DNA from: Isoetes taiwanensis
Lineage: Eukaryota > Streptophyta > Lycopodiopsida > Isoetales > Isoetaceae
DNA: 64,000 bases
Reading direction: 5' to 3'
Assembly: GCA_021234155.1 (NCBI GenBank)
Contig: JAJEKV010000021.1
Coordinates: 12,461,760 to 12,525,759, forward strand
Shown here: positions 43,388 through 55,989 of the stretch, one piece after another
How positions within the stretch are numbered: position 1 is the stretch's first letter
How the letters are laid out: the number at the start of each line of letters is the position of its first letter
The notes under the pieces: generated by a model
Told to the model about the DNA's origin: nothing
The model's input: the letters and a program-made list of their open reading frames with translations, nothing else
The model's database searches: none
Made by a program: the position numbers and the translations under genes

Positions 43388-45562
43388 GGCTCTGCTCTGC
43401 TCCCTCCCGCTCCTAACTCATATGTTGTAAAAGCGCATATTCTATGTGGGCCTGATTTTTTTTGTCCCATCCCCCCTAAGTCCACTTTTTTAGTGTCCTA
43501 TATGTGCACTCCTCCTTCCATAATGCTCTCTCAAAACGCTCCTGTCCCTTTTTTTGGCCCTCAGATGCCCTTTCCTATCATAATGTGGTATAATGACGTA
43601 AAGAGTTCTTCCTATAATTGTTTGTCTAGGCCGTTAACAACGAGAAGGCTTATCTGTCAGCCACATTCAAGTAAATATCCGAAAATATATGCTACGCAAC
43701 TGCTTGCTTGGAGGGGGTTTCTTACTCGCCGTTGCCTACCGATTCCCCACTCGAGACTCTCGACCGCCAGGCGGCTAGCTGATGTTTGCCACCAGGTGGT
43801 TGAAATTTCGTTGATAGTCTAAGCAAAATTTTTAGCAGGCTTGCTTAACCCCCCCTACAACTTTTGCTGAAATTCTAGGCTATCCATGTGCTAAGCACAT
43901 CAGCAAAGTTAGATTACAACCATTAGATCTGTAAATTTTGAATTTGATGGTCATAAAATTTTTTAAAATCCCTTAGAAATTATCTTCCATTCAATCAAAG
44001 CTTCTTTATCTCAGAGTTTTTTGCCAACGTTGGCTCTGGTATGGCCGAGGTGTCCATCCGTCTCTTCCAATGTAAGGTATTCACTTTTATCACTGCTCAT
44101 TGTGTCATTTGAAGCAAGTTTCGTTCTAGAAACAACGGTCTGTGGTGATTTATTTTGATGTCAGTGGAAATCCCATTCTTAATAACTTGTCCTTTCCCTT
44201 CCTTCTTCCTTGGACACCTTTGGATGACTCGTCGTTATTTTATTTTTCCAGAAGATAAGGAACCTAACCATGTAGTTTAGGTGGATAGATTAGATGTTAT
44301 TCTACATTTCAGTTCTATGGATGATGATGTTCCATTCTATGCGCACTCCTGTATATTGGGAAGGGGGGTAGAGACCCTAAAAGCCTTAATAGTTGATGTA
44401 TCTAGATAGCTTCATTAATTCCCAATTAATGCGGCATGTGCATAAGAGCCCGTCTGGTTGTGGGTGGCGGGGCTAGACCGACAGATAAGGAGGACATGTC
44501 CCATGGCAGATTGATCCCTCTGGTGTGTAAAGCCTACCGGGGATCTTAGCGGGCGGCTAGGCTTGATGATTTGCCACTGCGTGCGGGCAAGACATGGGCT
44601 CGGCACCTCTGGGGTGATGCGTCACCTTCCATAGGGTTCAAGTCGTAGATGGCTAGTGGCCCTCTAGCCGCTTGCATTGGGCATGCATACCTCTGGAGGG
44701 AGTAATCTCCTCCTGCCTCATCGGGACTGGGGAGATGCAACCCAGGAGTAGCCCCTTGGCTATGCACCCGACAAGCTACTGTCAAGTCCCAAAACTTATC
44801 AGCTTATTCTGCAAAGTATGCACAGGAGGGATGGATGGAGAGGACTACCTAGCAACCATGTTCCTATGCCAGCCCAATTCAATTACCATGAATTCCATCC
44901 GCAATGACTCCTGGCGACCCAAGCCGTCAGTCCATTCCCCTTGAGTCTAAGCCTTGGGTAGGACTTCTTCCATGTGGGTGTTATTGATGTTCTTACAGAT
45001 GTATGTTATGGTGAGCCACCGTTCGAGGCAGAGTTCTGTATATTTGATGTCATGTGCCCATGTTTACTTACGGTTCCGCAGCTAGGACGGTCCCGAGGGG
45101 AGACGGGATGAATGACACGTCCATTCTTCCCCACGATGAAGGCATCGTAGATGAAGCAGGGGACATCACAAATGACCTATGGCATTTCTTTCTTCCCCGA
45201 TTTTTTTTATCTATAAAAGCTTGCACTATTCTTTGAAAGGGGTCCCAGTTAGCCTGTCGAAGACTTTCTGAGTCCTGTCTTTTTTTGTGCCTTTTTCAAG
45301 TGCCCACTGATGTCCCTATGCTGGATGGTCCATCCAGAATCTACTGACACGCTGAATGTTTGAGCTAGTGGAGAGGACACTTTGTCACTGTTCAGATTTC
45401 AGCTATTCATGTCTGTTACATTCTGTGATGCCCAAGAAGTACTTGTTTCCCGGGAGTTTATTTTTGGTGCACATTTTCCTCCACCATGAAACCTCTTTCC
45501 ACAATGCCACAAGGTGGGGGAAGGCCGCTCCAGTTTGCATAGTACACTTAGATTCGAACAAG
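43388..45562. other. Aleurain upstream region and intergenic DNA
   Basis: The 194-codon plus frame at 43238-43822 is antisense to aleurain exon 1 and its promoter and is not supported. Between 44400 and 44800 the sequence is GC-rich with no recognisable domain, perhaps old transposon DNA. Confidence 0.4.
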
Positions 45563-46240
45563 TCAAAGAATGTCACTCCATAGGTTTGAGAAGGTCAAGT
45601 TGGACATAGATGACGGTTTGAAGATTGCTTGGAAGCATTCTTCATTCCAGTAGACTGGATTAAGATCGTGAGGCCAAAGGAAGACTGTGGCAGGCAGGGA
45701 CTTAGGGGGAAATGGATCGAAGTGGTAATCCCATTTCTGGAATTTTATCTGAAAACCACGATGCATGATCCAGCTCCTTTGCAGCAAGTTTAAGGTCGCT
45801 TCCTGAGGTGTGTTCGAGCATGAAAAATGGGACAACTAATCTAGTGTGTGGAAGCGATTTGAATATTTTTGTTTAGTGAACAAATCAATTTTCATCAAGT
45901 TTGAAATCCTCTTTTTCGATCCACCCAATATCAACATTCTTTATCAGATAATCATACACTTGTTTCGAACTGATTGAATACCTTTGGCAAGATCTTCATC
46001 TGAAGAATATATAACCTATTGTCTGAGAATGTTCATCCATTCAACGATGGAGAAGATAGGAGCTGCAGACCTAGGAACGAGCAGGTCTTCTCGGGTTATT
46101 ATCCCATTCCGGTATACCTTGATTTTGCAGAAGCCAGGTTGCAAAGGCGGCCATGTCGAAGTTCCCAAACTGGATAAACTATTTTCTAAGCTCTTCAGTT
46201 GGGACATAAGGTTTGGGTATTTTCGGAGCTGAAATTATCA
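45563..46240 (-). pseudogene. Possible LINE ORF1 (DUF4283-like) remnant
   Basis: A minus frame (45835-45563) reads LLQRSWIMHRGFQIKFQKWD, then ATVFLWPHDLNPVYWNEEC. The pattern of W-x-L or a similar hydrophobic core, then L-P-x-x-x-W-x-E, is seen in DUF4283 regions of plant LINE ORF1 proteins. A second frame (46207-46016; LQPGFCKIKVYRNG) may be part of the same broken ORF. Stops and shifts between them show it is dead. Weak assignment. Confidence 0.3.
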
Positions 46241-47039
46241 AAGAGCGGGCTATAATGCAAGGGAGCTCCCCGAGTATGATTGTCAACTGATGATTGAATG
46301 GAGGATGCGAGGGGACAGGAGAGGATTTGGAAAAATAGGAATGCGCAGAGTCAAAATGATTGCTGAAATATGAAGAAGGTTGTAGGGAATGTGAAGAAGA
46401 ATGTTTGGAAAATTGAGTTGGGGAACATTATGTGGGGATTACTTGGGAAACCCTATGTTTAGGGTCTGGGTTCGGGATTTCCTGCAAGACAGCCCTCTAT
46501 GAGGACCCTTGGATCAAATAGAAGAATCCTAAATGAGTGTCACACGGGATTTTGCAAAGGAGAGAAGGAAGAAAGAAAGGAAAAGAATAAGATGAAAACA
46601 GTAAGCAGAAATATGACTTCCTTGACATCAATTGGAGTACATGAACTTTCGTCAAGCGAGAGGAAAATAATCGAGACAAGGCCAAAATCTCATCTAAAAA
46701 CTCAAGATCTATCCCTACTCATATATATAGTACAACGACCTTGGCCCAAAATAGGTAGGTGGCAGGTCTCAGTTACCAACTCCCGGATCAACGCCTGATT
46801 TTCGAGGAATCTGGCAGTGCCTTCATTTGTGCCCAGAATCCCGATGAATTTGGGCTACACTCCACGGAGGCCATCATTTGTCCGTTCAGGGTCTCTTCTT
46901 TGACTGGGGCGTGGATCTCTACGTGGGTTTCGGCGGGGGCGTGTGTCTACTATCCGATGCTTGACCTGGTCCCTTATTCCTGTCCTGCTCCTTGGTACTC
47001 AGGAATAGTCCTGCACTGAACGCATGGGACTAAGACCCT
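46241..47039. other. Intergenic DNA, no gene supported
   Basis: No domain or splice structure recognised on either strand. Confidence 0.4.
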
Positions 47040-47056
47040 CCCCCCCCCCCCCCCCC
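47040..47056. repeat. Poly(C) run
   Basis: 17 consecutive C. Length may be unreliable in an assembly. Confidence 0.9.
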
Positions 47057-47195
47057 ACCAAATGACACTCAGTGGAGAGAAAAGCATAAGATAAAATGGA
47101 TCACAAAGATATAATAATGCAAATATCATTATCAAATGCCTGATAGATGAGTGGTGCAATGCTTGATGTCGAAAATAGAAATCCAAATTATTATG

Positions 47196-47275
47196 AATTG
47201 AATTGAATTGGTTTTTAACGTCCTCAGCGACCAATTGGTCTATGGGATACAATATAATGAGTAGCAATAAATGCC
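47196..47275 (-). repeat. LINE 3'-end repeat, copy 4 (short)
   Basis: On the minus strand it has the ACCAATTGGTCGCTGAGGAC block, GTTAAAAACC and then AATTC units as the tail. It is shorter than the other copies and lacks the hairpin. Confidence 0.55.
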
Positions 47276-50147
47276 AATTATAAAGAGAAGCCATAGCAAG
47301 GGCTACTCTACTTTATTTGGCATTTAGATCAGTTGGTCAAATATTTGTATTGTGGAAACAAAGCTTCTTTCTCTGCATATTTCTCTCGCTGTTCTATGCC
47401 TACCATCTCTAATCTGGTAAACACCAAAATCCCACTGCAACACAATGTCGCTACATTTACCCTGGCTGTATTTCTTCAGACAGCCCTCTTCTGATTACGG
47501 CTAAAAGAGAAGTTCTTGCGGGAATCGCCATAACTGAGGGATATCTAAAACTGTTGCAATTCGTGTCACTATTGCAAGAGGAAAATCAGATCAAAAAAAC
47601 GAATCACCTAACACCAAAAATGCAGTTCTGCCGCTTTTTATCTAGTCCCAAAAGCTTCTAGGAGTTTTTGCAATGTTGTAGTAAATATTACCAGTTACAC
47701 ATGTTAAGTTCTCAAAAGTTAATAATTACTATCAGTACACATATTAAAGCTAAACCAAAAATTCTCCAAAATCTCACAATTTTAATGCATTTAACCTGGC
47801 CCCTTACCTCTCCTATTACAATTATATGTTAGAGATATGTACAATTAAACATATTATCATCTATGTACTTTTAAAATATTTTAATACAGTTGATACATAT
47901 TATGGTTTAGGATTGATTAATAGGCACGATCCTTTGCCTCAATCTAATCGACCATAGGTCTAATGTCTTTTCATTTGTATATAATTATATCAATCGTGAT
48001 GACCACTGGAATTCAATGTACAAAGTGGTGACATCGGCATCGGCACAACAAGGTAGAATTAATAGCTTGAAGGTTCAAATCCTTCTTAAAGGCTAGCATC
48101 ATAACTACAATTTCTTGCATGTAAAAGATTATACTTTTATTATATTAGTTCAAATGGTAACTACATTTGGCTATAAATTTTATTGTCTAGTTTGGTATGA
48201 ATTTTATTCAGCAATCGTAAGTTTGGTTGTACTTTGCCTTTTTTTTTTCGCTTCAAATTTATACATTGTGAAGCTATTACATAGTATATGTCATAATTAT
48301 ACATTATGGAGGGGCTATTTTGTCCTCTTTATAGCAAAATATTTAATAGACAGAGTAAACTCATCAAGTATGGTGTGCAAGGAAAAGATACTACTTATCA
48401 AAAGAATTGTAATAGTGTAGACTCATATGCAAGGAAAAGAAACTACTCCATACTATGTATTAGTCTTTTTAAGGCTGCCACGTAGATATCGTTTTTTCAT
48501 TTCCCTTTTCAAGAGAATGACAATGCTATGTTGGAGTAAAAAAGTTTAAGTTTGATCTGAAACACATAATATGTTTCTTGAATTGCCTAAAGCCTTAGTG
48601 CTAGGACCAGATGCGGATCATAGAGCGGCATTTTTATGACACATTAATATGGAATAAAACAAATACAAATTAACATGCAAAATCTATGTATGGAACACAG
48701 ATTACATGAATCGACCATACTATTACCGGTTTCCTATGCATTCTGCAATGGCCAAGAGCTACAATATAACTTGAGTGAATGATACATGGTATACCTACAA
48801 TCTGCTTTGCTAATTCTCTGTTGAAATTCTATCCTGTAGATCCGATTTCTATAAATTTGTGCATTTTCAATCTATGGGTTGCATCATCTCCTAATGCATA
48901 GTTACTTGCAATGCAGATGTATAGAATACAGATTCATTGGCATTCCATGTCTTTAATAAGAGCTGAAATTTGGATCAGAAAATTGGCAGTGAAAACTGCA
49001 CACAAAATGCAAGAAATTGCACAAATCTCTCGACTTGTTCACAATCATAACATCCACGCCTTGAAAAAGTGGTGGCTTGAGAGATATAGGTTAACATGCC
49101 ACAGTTACCCTAGCCAATGAAAATCTGCACAGAAGTGAGCTGAACTGCAAGTTTTTTGCAAAAACTTGCACATTAAACTGCAACGGGAGTGCAGATGGTG
49201 TGTCCTCTATTGGCAGTGATGATCAAAATTGTGTTACATACAACAACATAAAAGACCATCAAATAGGCATTACTATCTTACATGTCTGAGTATGCAGGAC
49301 GATCCACTTACAGATAAAGAGGATCAAGAGGTTTACTGCACCCACTTATAGATTGAGCTTTTTCATTGTAATGCATCCAAGAGAATCTTTCTAATAGACC
49401 TTGACATGTAAAGAAAGAGAATACAGTGCTTGCACTGCTAAAGAATGATTGCCTTTCAATTATATTAACTTGAATTTATATATAACTCTGCTTGCCCGGC
49501 TTTCCTATGAAATAAACACTCTATTAGAAACCAAAATGGAATGAAGAAGCATCTCAACCCACAACTATACCATGCATTGATTAAAGTAGGCTGAGGAAGA
49601 AGTAGACTTGGAAGAATATTGTTGGACAATCATGGAAAAGACAGCTTACAATCTTGCAATCTTGCATGCTAGAATATTCCAAAGCCCACCCCGACATTAT
49701 AATATTGCCTTCAGAGAAGCAAGTCTACAACAATCTGATCTGCTACACTGCCTAAATGATGGCATTACAAATTCAATCTTCAAATGCATATGTCTGTGAT
49801 TCCCTATCAAACGAACCTGGAAATGAAGCATAAAGAAGAATAAAATATCATACAAAGGTTAAGAGCAAAAAGATCTACAGAAGAAAGAGAGTTTTGTCGT
49901 GGACAAACGGACCTGGAGTGTTGCCATTTGCGAGTCTATCTTTCATTTTGCTTTGTTCGTTGTATTTTTTTGAAATGTTGGGCCCCTGCAGTGCTGCACA
50001 GAAACAACAAAAAATACTGCATGACTTATGCAAAAAGAAAAGAGTTTCAAATTCTCGGAAAACGGAAAGTGTTTTGATTAATTACCCCATTATCTTGCCC
50101 TCGATTACCATCCATATTGAAGTTGTCTGTCTATAATCTGTGTTGAA
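47276..50147. other. AT-rich intergenic DNA, nothing identified
   Basis: Frames of 60-100 codons with phenylalanine, leucine and isoleucine-rich content only. No exon, repeat or RNA gene that I can support. Confidence 0.45.
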
Positions 50148-50345
50148 TATATGAGACAAAAAATTCGAGGTGCCAAGAGGTAGACAACATGTGCTGCGAA
50201 GAGGTACTACTGCCAGTAAAACGGAAATATATGAGACAAAAAATCCGAGGTGCCAGTAGACAACATGTGCTGCGAAGAGGTAAACAACATCTACTGCTTC
50301 AAGACCATCATTTAGGAATAGTAGACCGAACTGCTTCAAGACAAA
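50148..50345. repeat. Imperfect tandem duplication, about 78 bp unit
   Basis: The block TATGAGACAAAAAATTCGAG through GTGCTGCGAAGAGG occurs at about 50150 and again at about 50229. A smaller duplication of GCTTCAAGACCATCAT follows at 50298 and 50334. Confidence 0.65.
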
Positions 50346-52830
50346 CAACCATCATAATTTAGGAAGCGGCACCCCATTTGCCCCTTGGCACAATGGACCA
50401 AGCTTGCAGGGCAGAGTAAAAAATAACATTTGTGCATAAACGGCAAGGCTTTGTATCCAGCGAGAAACGTTTTTGCATAAGCAGCAAAGCTTATAGCGGA
50501 AAAAATTGCGGTTATAGAAGCTTCAACAACTGGCTTCAGTTCTTTCACAAAGGGACATATTATCCACAAAGGGGAAACTAAATCTGCCATATCTAGTCTT
50601 AAGTTCTGCCATATCTACCTTAGAACGGTTTTCATTGCCAGAGTATTTGCTTCCCATTTATGCGAACAGAATGGTTTTTGCAAGCACAGATTGAGCGCTC
50701 TCTTTATCTGGCTGTCGGAACCCAACTGCTTTGGACATGGCACCCAATCCTTCCTTGCTAGACTTCTACATTCTCTACAGGTCGATGCTCTAGCAAAGGC
50801 TCCATATTCTGGACCAAATCCGCTGTCGAATCCTCTGGTTTATTCCTTCCCTACTCCATTATTTTCGAAAGAATTGAAGAGAAGGGTGCCAGAATGGATG
50901 TGACAACCGGTTAGGCAGGTTTCCAAAGTGGCTACCCAACAATAGCACCCACCGCCAGTTTACACCCGATAGTAAGTTTGGAGCAATGATTGGCATATTC
51001 CTGGCATACACTTGAAATATGTCATAAACCCACATGGACCAAGGCTTGCCCCCCTAGGTTGCCTACAGTGTTGGGCAAAGTCCGGGGAACACTATAAACC
51101 AACCGGTTGAAATTGCAAATTTTCCGGTTCAATTAGTGTATCTTAGGAATTTTTCCTACAGGTTTTCTTAAGGTTTTCTATTAAGACAATAAAAATTTCC
51201 AGCTCTAAACATAAGATATCCAATTGGTCAAAATAACATAGGGTATGGTCGCCATGTTCCGCGCACTTAAGGGGCAAATTGTCCTTAAACATCCGGATTT
51301 CACCCAAATTTCGATCTGTCAATTTATTGGGATACCTAATGTTGTCCTCAACAACTTCCCCGAAGACAATTTTCCGAAATTCAATCTCCATTGAAAGTTA
51401 TGGTGGCATCAAGAAGGGGGGGTCAAACGTCCACCCTCGCCTGTCCGCAAACCACACTTCGCGGTACCCGAGGCCCCCTTTAGCGGCCTTTATTGCGTGC
51501 TAGCGCGCGGGAGGTGCCACCTACCGCGCATATGTTGCCACCTATCGCGCAATTGCTGGATCTGCACGCCACGCCCGCTCCCACTTTAGAGGCCACATCT
51601 CATTATTAGTGGCGGGCCTAGGTGCCGTATACGAGGCCTAGGTCGCCAGCTACCAATACGTATGGTACCGGCTATCGAGGTACCGCCAACGGTAACCGTT
51701 GGTCTTTTGGCCCACTTCCGCCAGAATTCGAGGCGAATTTCTCCACTCTAACTCCAATTCTTGACCCAATTTGGCCGGAACATTCTCGGCCATGTCCGGA
51801 TGTCAATTAATTCGATCAGAAGGGCGGATTTTTGAAATCCCCGCCCATCATTCTGATTAAGCCCTTAAATTGAGCGATCGAAAGGCAAAAGCGGTAAGAT
51901 ACTCCATTCCTTTCAAGCATCCGGTTTTAAGGCGTCCGAGGTATGTTCTCGGTCGATATGGTTTTGTTTCTTATCTTCCATTGATCTTGTGCTTTGTCGT
52001 TGTGTTACAGGGTTTAGGCGCCATGGATGCACGACGAACCAGTTATCCCGGGTCCGGCGGGAGGTGGGACATAGTGAGGGGTGGCGGGTATGATCCGTCC
52101 AAGAGAGCTTCGCCCCGCTCCGAGAGCGCCATCCTCCCCTGTTAGCTCCTCCTCGACCTCTACCACTCCTAACTCTTTCAAGATTAGGAACTGTTTGAGT
52201 GACCGGTGAGGAGAGATCACTTGTTTGCCGGTTCTTCATCGTCGGCCGAGGTATCGCCCGAAATAGTCTCTCAAGTTGAGCCGGGCTCGTTCCGTTAGAC
52301 CGACGATCCACCGCCGGATCGTAATCACCGGAAGGCGACCATGTGCTATTCCAAAGCCCCGTTGGTTAATTTTGTCGCTGCCCCTTTGTCTGAGAGGCCC
52401 CCGGACGATCCTCCCTCCTCTTCCTTCATGTTGTGAAACGGCCCTTTCGGGCATATTTTGTGCAAAACGAGGGCTCAATTTTGTCTCGAACATTATTTTT
52501 GTGTAATGGAATGATCCTTTTTTTTATCGCCACGCTTTGCGGTTCATTGTTGTTCATTGTTTATGTTCATTTCTACTGTTATTTATTTATGGTTGTGTTC
52601 GTGTCGGGTCCATGCAACAGCAGAATGTGCAACAATCACTATTTTAATCAGTTCACTATCTTAGTCATAAATCTTGTACAACAAGTTCACTATTTTCCTT
52701 CATATATTATGTACAATAAGTTGTCGACATGCTTAATTGTCTTGGGTTTCATCCGAGTCTTGGATAATTGCACATTATGCGTTAATAGCAAGTGCCAAAT
52801 AAAAGGTGAACTGAATATTAAGATTACAAC
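50346..52830. other. Intergenic DNA with a GC-rich block
   Basis: From about 51400 to 52450 the composition shifts to GC-rich and is open in several frames on both strands, but no domain is recognised. It may belong to the pogo-like element that follows or to a separate old insertion. Confidence 0.35.
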
Positions 52831-52834
52831 GTGA

Positions 52835-55408
52835 CCAAACATACCTGGCTATCAGCGGGTGTAGCTATGAATGAGGTCCCCTCCCCAAACCTTGGGGTTG
52901 GCTGGGTTACTCGAGCCATGTCAGCCCTCCATATCCTTGCAAACCCAACATCCATCTCCTTGGCACGGCTCACAATTCCAGGGTCTACCCCAATTTCCAC
53001 CATTTCCCTGATAATCCTTGCCTTGTCTATTGCAGCAACCTGGTCATGCTCGGGTCCCGAATTGGCAAAGATAGTTCACCCATCCCCGGGTGTCGGTCTC
53101 ATTGAGTTGCCGTGACCAATGTCAAAGATGTTGGCGTGGGAGAGGCAAGTCCCACCTCTTCATTGGGGAATTGAGTGTGTTGATTGGGTTTGCTCTGTGC
53201 CTAACAAGAGGTATGCAACCCTCGATACTTACGTGATGCTCATGACCAAAGCATCACCCGAAAGGATATATGTGTCATCTAAACCGCACATGACTTGCTC
53301 TTCATCAAAGATCCTCCAATGGTTGGGAGTTCAGGTCTACCACATGGGGACTAGCGTGTACAAGATGTTCAAGAGCCTGGTCAATTCCTGGGGACGTCTG
53401 ATTTACAGCAATGGTTGCCCCAAGTGGACTTAACCCTTGTCTCATCCTAAGCCTGTTCCTCACCTGTAATCTTCTTGTCTTAACCTCCTCGCTCAACACC
53501 CCTTGAAAACCAAATATGGATGCCACTCTAGACATCCCCTTGGGTACATAAACTCCCTAAGCCGTGCAGCACTTGCAGCTTCCCTTGCATCAGCCAACTT
53601 CTTCTTCTCTCTCTCCTCCCTGTTAGCTTGTGCCCTCTTGGCAGCCTCCTCCCTTTCAGCCTTCCTCCTTGCAGTCTCAACCTTCCTTGCTGCCAGCTGC
53701 TCCAATTTCAATTTCTCGGCCCTCGCCCTTCTAGCCTGCTCGCTCTCAATGCCTCACAAAACCATCACTTGATATGTGAACTCTCCCTCCCGGATCCGGG
53801 GCAAAACCTCTCTTCCTTGCCCTTATGAGTGCAGGATGGCATGCCATATGTTTGAGACCCTCCAACATCATTGGCATGCACTGACTCACTCACTGGCCAG
53901 CACCTTCAATGGGCAATTCATGGGTAGGTTCCACATGGCCGCCTTGTGGCACTAGATCACCAACCGGATTCTCGTGGCATTTGGTCATTCGCACTTCATT
54001 TGGGAGTTGTCTGGTAAGGCCTCCCATAGCCTGGTGCACTACGCGCCATGTCAAAGGCCTCCACTTGTGCCATATCCGGATGGTAATCTTCTCCGCCTTG
54101 CTCCTGGCCTTTCTTTGTAATGTCTTCAACATGCACCCTCCCAAACCTGGTACATTCTTGACTGGCTTAACCTTTCTCCCGGTCAAAGGGCGGATACCGG
54201 TTGCCCTAAAACCTGCCTTGATGTTTTTGGGGTGTGAGGCCGCATGCAATTGATTTGGGAAATCATTACGCTATCTCCTCCTTCTTTGTTTACGCCCTCC
54301 CTTTGCTTACCATGTAGGCAGCTCTATGCCTCTTGAATGTTGCCTTAAAGGGGCAAAGCATGCCACATCTAGAGGTGAAGTCTATGAGATGTGTGTGGAG
54401 GCAATAAGGCAAAGTGGATGCCCTTCTCTTTTGCCTCCAATATGACTTCCGGCTCTACATGACCGCCATGACCATCCAATATGATAAGGTGAGGCTGGTG
54501 CGGGGATACACCACGGAACTCTTCTTTGCGCAAAATGTGTGACCATGACTTAGACGATTACGATGTCATCCAAGCCGAAGATTGGACACTGAATGGCACC
54601 TTCTTCACATCTTGCAATATGATCCCGCCTCATGCGATTACCTTTAAAAATATACATGTTGGGGATCCTGTACCCCTCAAAGATTAACACAAACCAAAAT
54701 AGTAACCCATTCCCTATTGTTCATAACTACCTCACTCACCCTATTCCCCCCTTTCTAGCTATGATTTTCAACCCCTTCACTTTCCCCGCTCGAATTTCGG
54801 TCCTCAAGCATTCCATATCCTTGAGGCGGGAAGGCAAATTCAAAGATAAACCGCTTAAGCCCCAAGATAGAAGTTGTCGAGGTTCTCCGTGTCATGGCAC
54901 GGGCCCCGCCACATCTAGGGTTTTACGGACTCCTTAGAGCCACTTTGGGTGTCTTTGTTTAAAGAGCTTCCACCACTTCTTTGCTGGTACTCAGATTCAC
55001 CACATGAGCCCCCCGCTCTAGCCATCTCTGCTTTGCCTTTTCCTTGACAGCAGATAGTGTGACCCCCATCCCTTGCTCTGCCATGCTAAGGGCCCAATTG
55101 ACGAGCTCCTCCTCTTGGAGAGTTGTCAATATCTGTGGATGATTTGTTTGCTTGTGGCTTGTTCGACCGTATAACCAATCCCTGATTGTGGACTCTGGTA
55201 TACCAGACCTCCTAGAAGCCTCTCTAATTGAAATGCCAAATTCGCTTACCTCTTCGAGGATGTCGAGCATTTGCTCTTCTGTCCATTGACCTCTCCTACT
55301 CGGCCTCCATGGCATTGGGTAGCAAAGATCGACGTGGTGCCCTCCTCTTTGTCCCCGGGTATGAGACCCTCTTGGATGATGCCGGTCTCCTGGTACCCCT
55401 TTCAGCAT
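52835..55408 (-). mobile_element. Pogo-like DNA transposon with DDE_1 transposase, decayed
   Basis: Minus strand, 5' to 3'. A psq-type helix-turn-helix lies at about 55290-55150 (QWTEEQMLDILEEVSEFGIS, then IREASRRSGIPESTIRDWLY). A second helix region resembles the CENP-B/Tc5 DNA-binding part (LQEEELVNWALSMAEQGMGV). In the DDE_1 core, IFEGYRIPNMYIFKGNRMRR lies near 54650. Then LIILDGHGGHVEPEVILEAK (catalytic D in LDGH) lies near 54470, PPHTSH near 54400 and LDVACFAP near 54360. The region AASHPKNIKAGFRATGIRPL is near 54230. A C-terminal coiled coil (53711-53520, RRKAEREEAAKRAQANREE) follows, and then an extra frame (53050-52835; IDKARIIREMVEIGVDPGIV). Several frameshifts and stops show it is inactive. 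Terminal repeats and target-site duplication were not found, so the limits are those of the coding part. Confidence 0.82.
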
Positions 55409-55989
55409 CGGATTCTCTTCGTGCCCTCGTCGAAACCATGGCTACCTTCGTGCTCTTCACAGCCTCCTCTCGATAACATTTGAACTATGAAAGGAGGGCG
55501 AGATTTTATGGCCATGGAAGCCATAGCGGGTGTCGGAGAATTCAATTTCGAAGAATGCAATCGAGTGCAAGCTTTGGGCGCCAAATCGTTTCAAACCCGC
55601 ATTGAATTCGTTTCAAATCGGCATGCTCGGGGTATTTTCTTCAACACGGACGTGGTCATCTAGTGCACGAGCATGGTCACCCAGGGCACGGTGCCAGGGA
55701 CATTCAAGCCACGGCAGAGGTCATTGCAGGCACGGATGATGGAACCTGGTGTCTCGGTTGAAGGAAACCTAGATAACGACACCTGGCCACAAACCGACGA
55801 CACGTAGACGGGGATACCCATGGCTGCCTGGCGATAACCAGCGTAGGGACGGGGGGGGTTTACCGTCGCTCCGAGGTGGGGTCACGGCAGCAGGCGACCA
55901 TACCCTAGGCAATTTTCCGAAGTTTCCCCACACTGGTTGTCTATATCTATTTATATTTTGGCGAATTAGGTCAGATTGAACTGGTAGGA

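Noticed and set aside
43238-43822. 194-codon plus ORF
   Set aside because: It overlaps aleurain exon 1 and its promoter in antisense, and the aleurain reading is far better supported.
48115-48420. 101-codon plus ORF with membrane-like hydrophobic stretches
   Set aside because: AT-rich sequence gives F, L, I and Y-rich frames by chance; there is no supporting exon structure or homology I can see.
53503-54253. Plus-strand ORFs of 89-114 codons
   Set aside because: They are antisense to the pogo-like transposase coding region.
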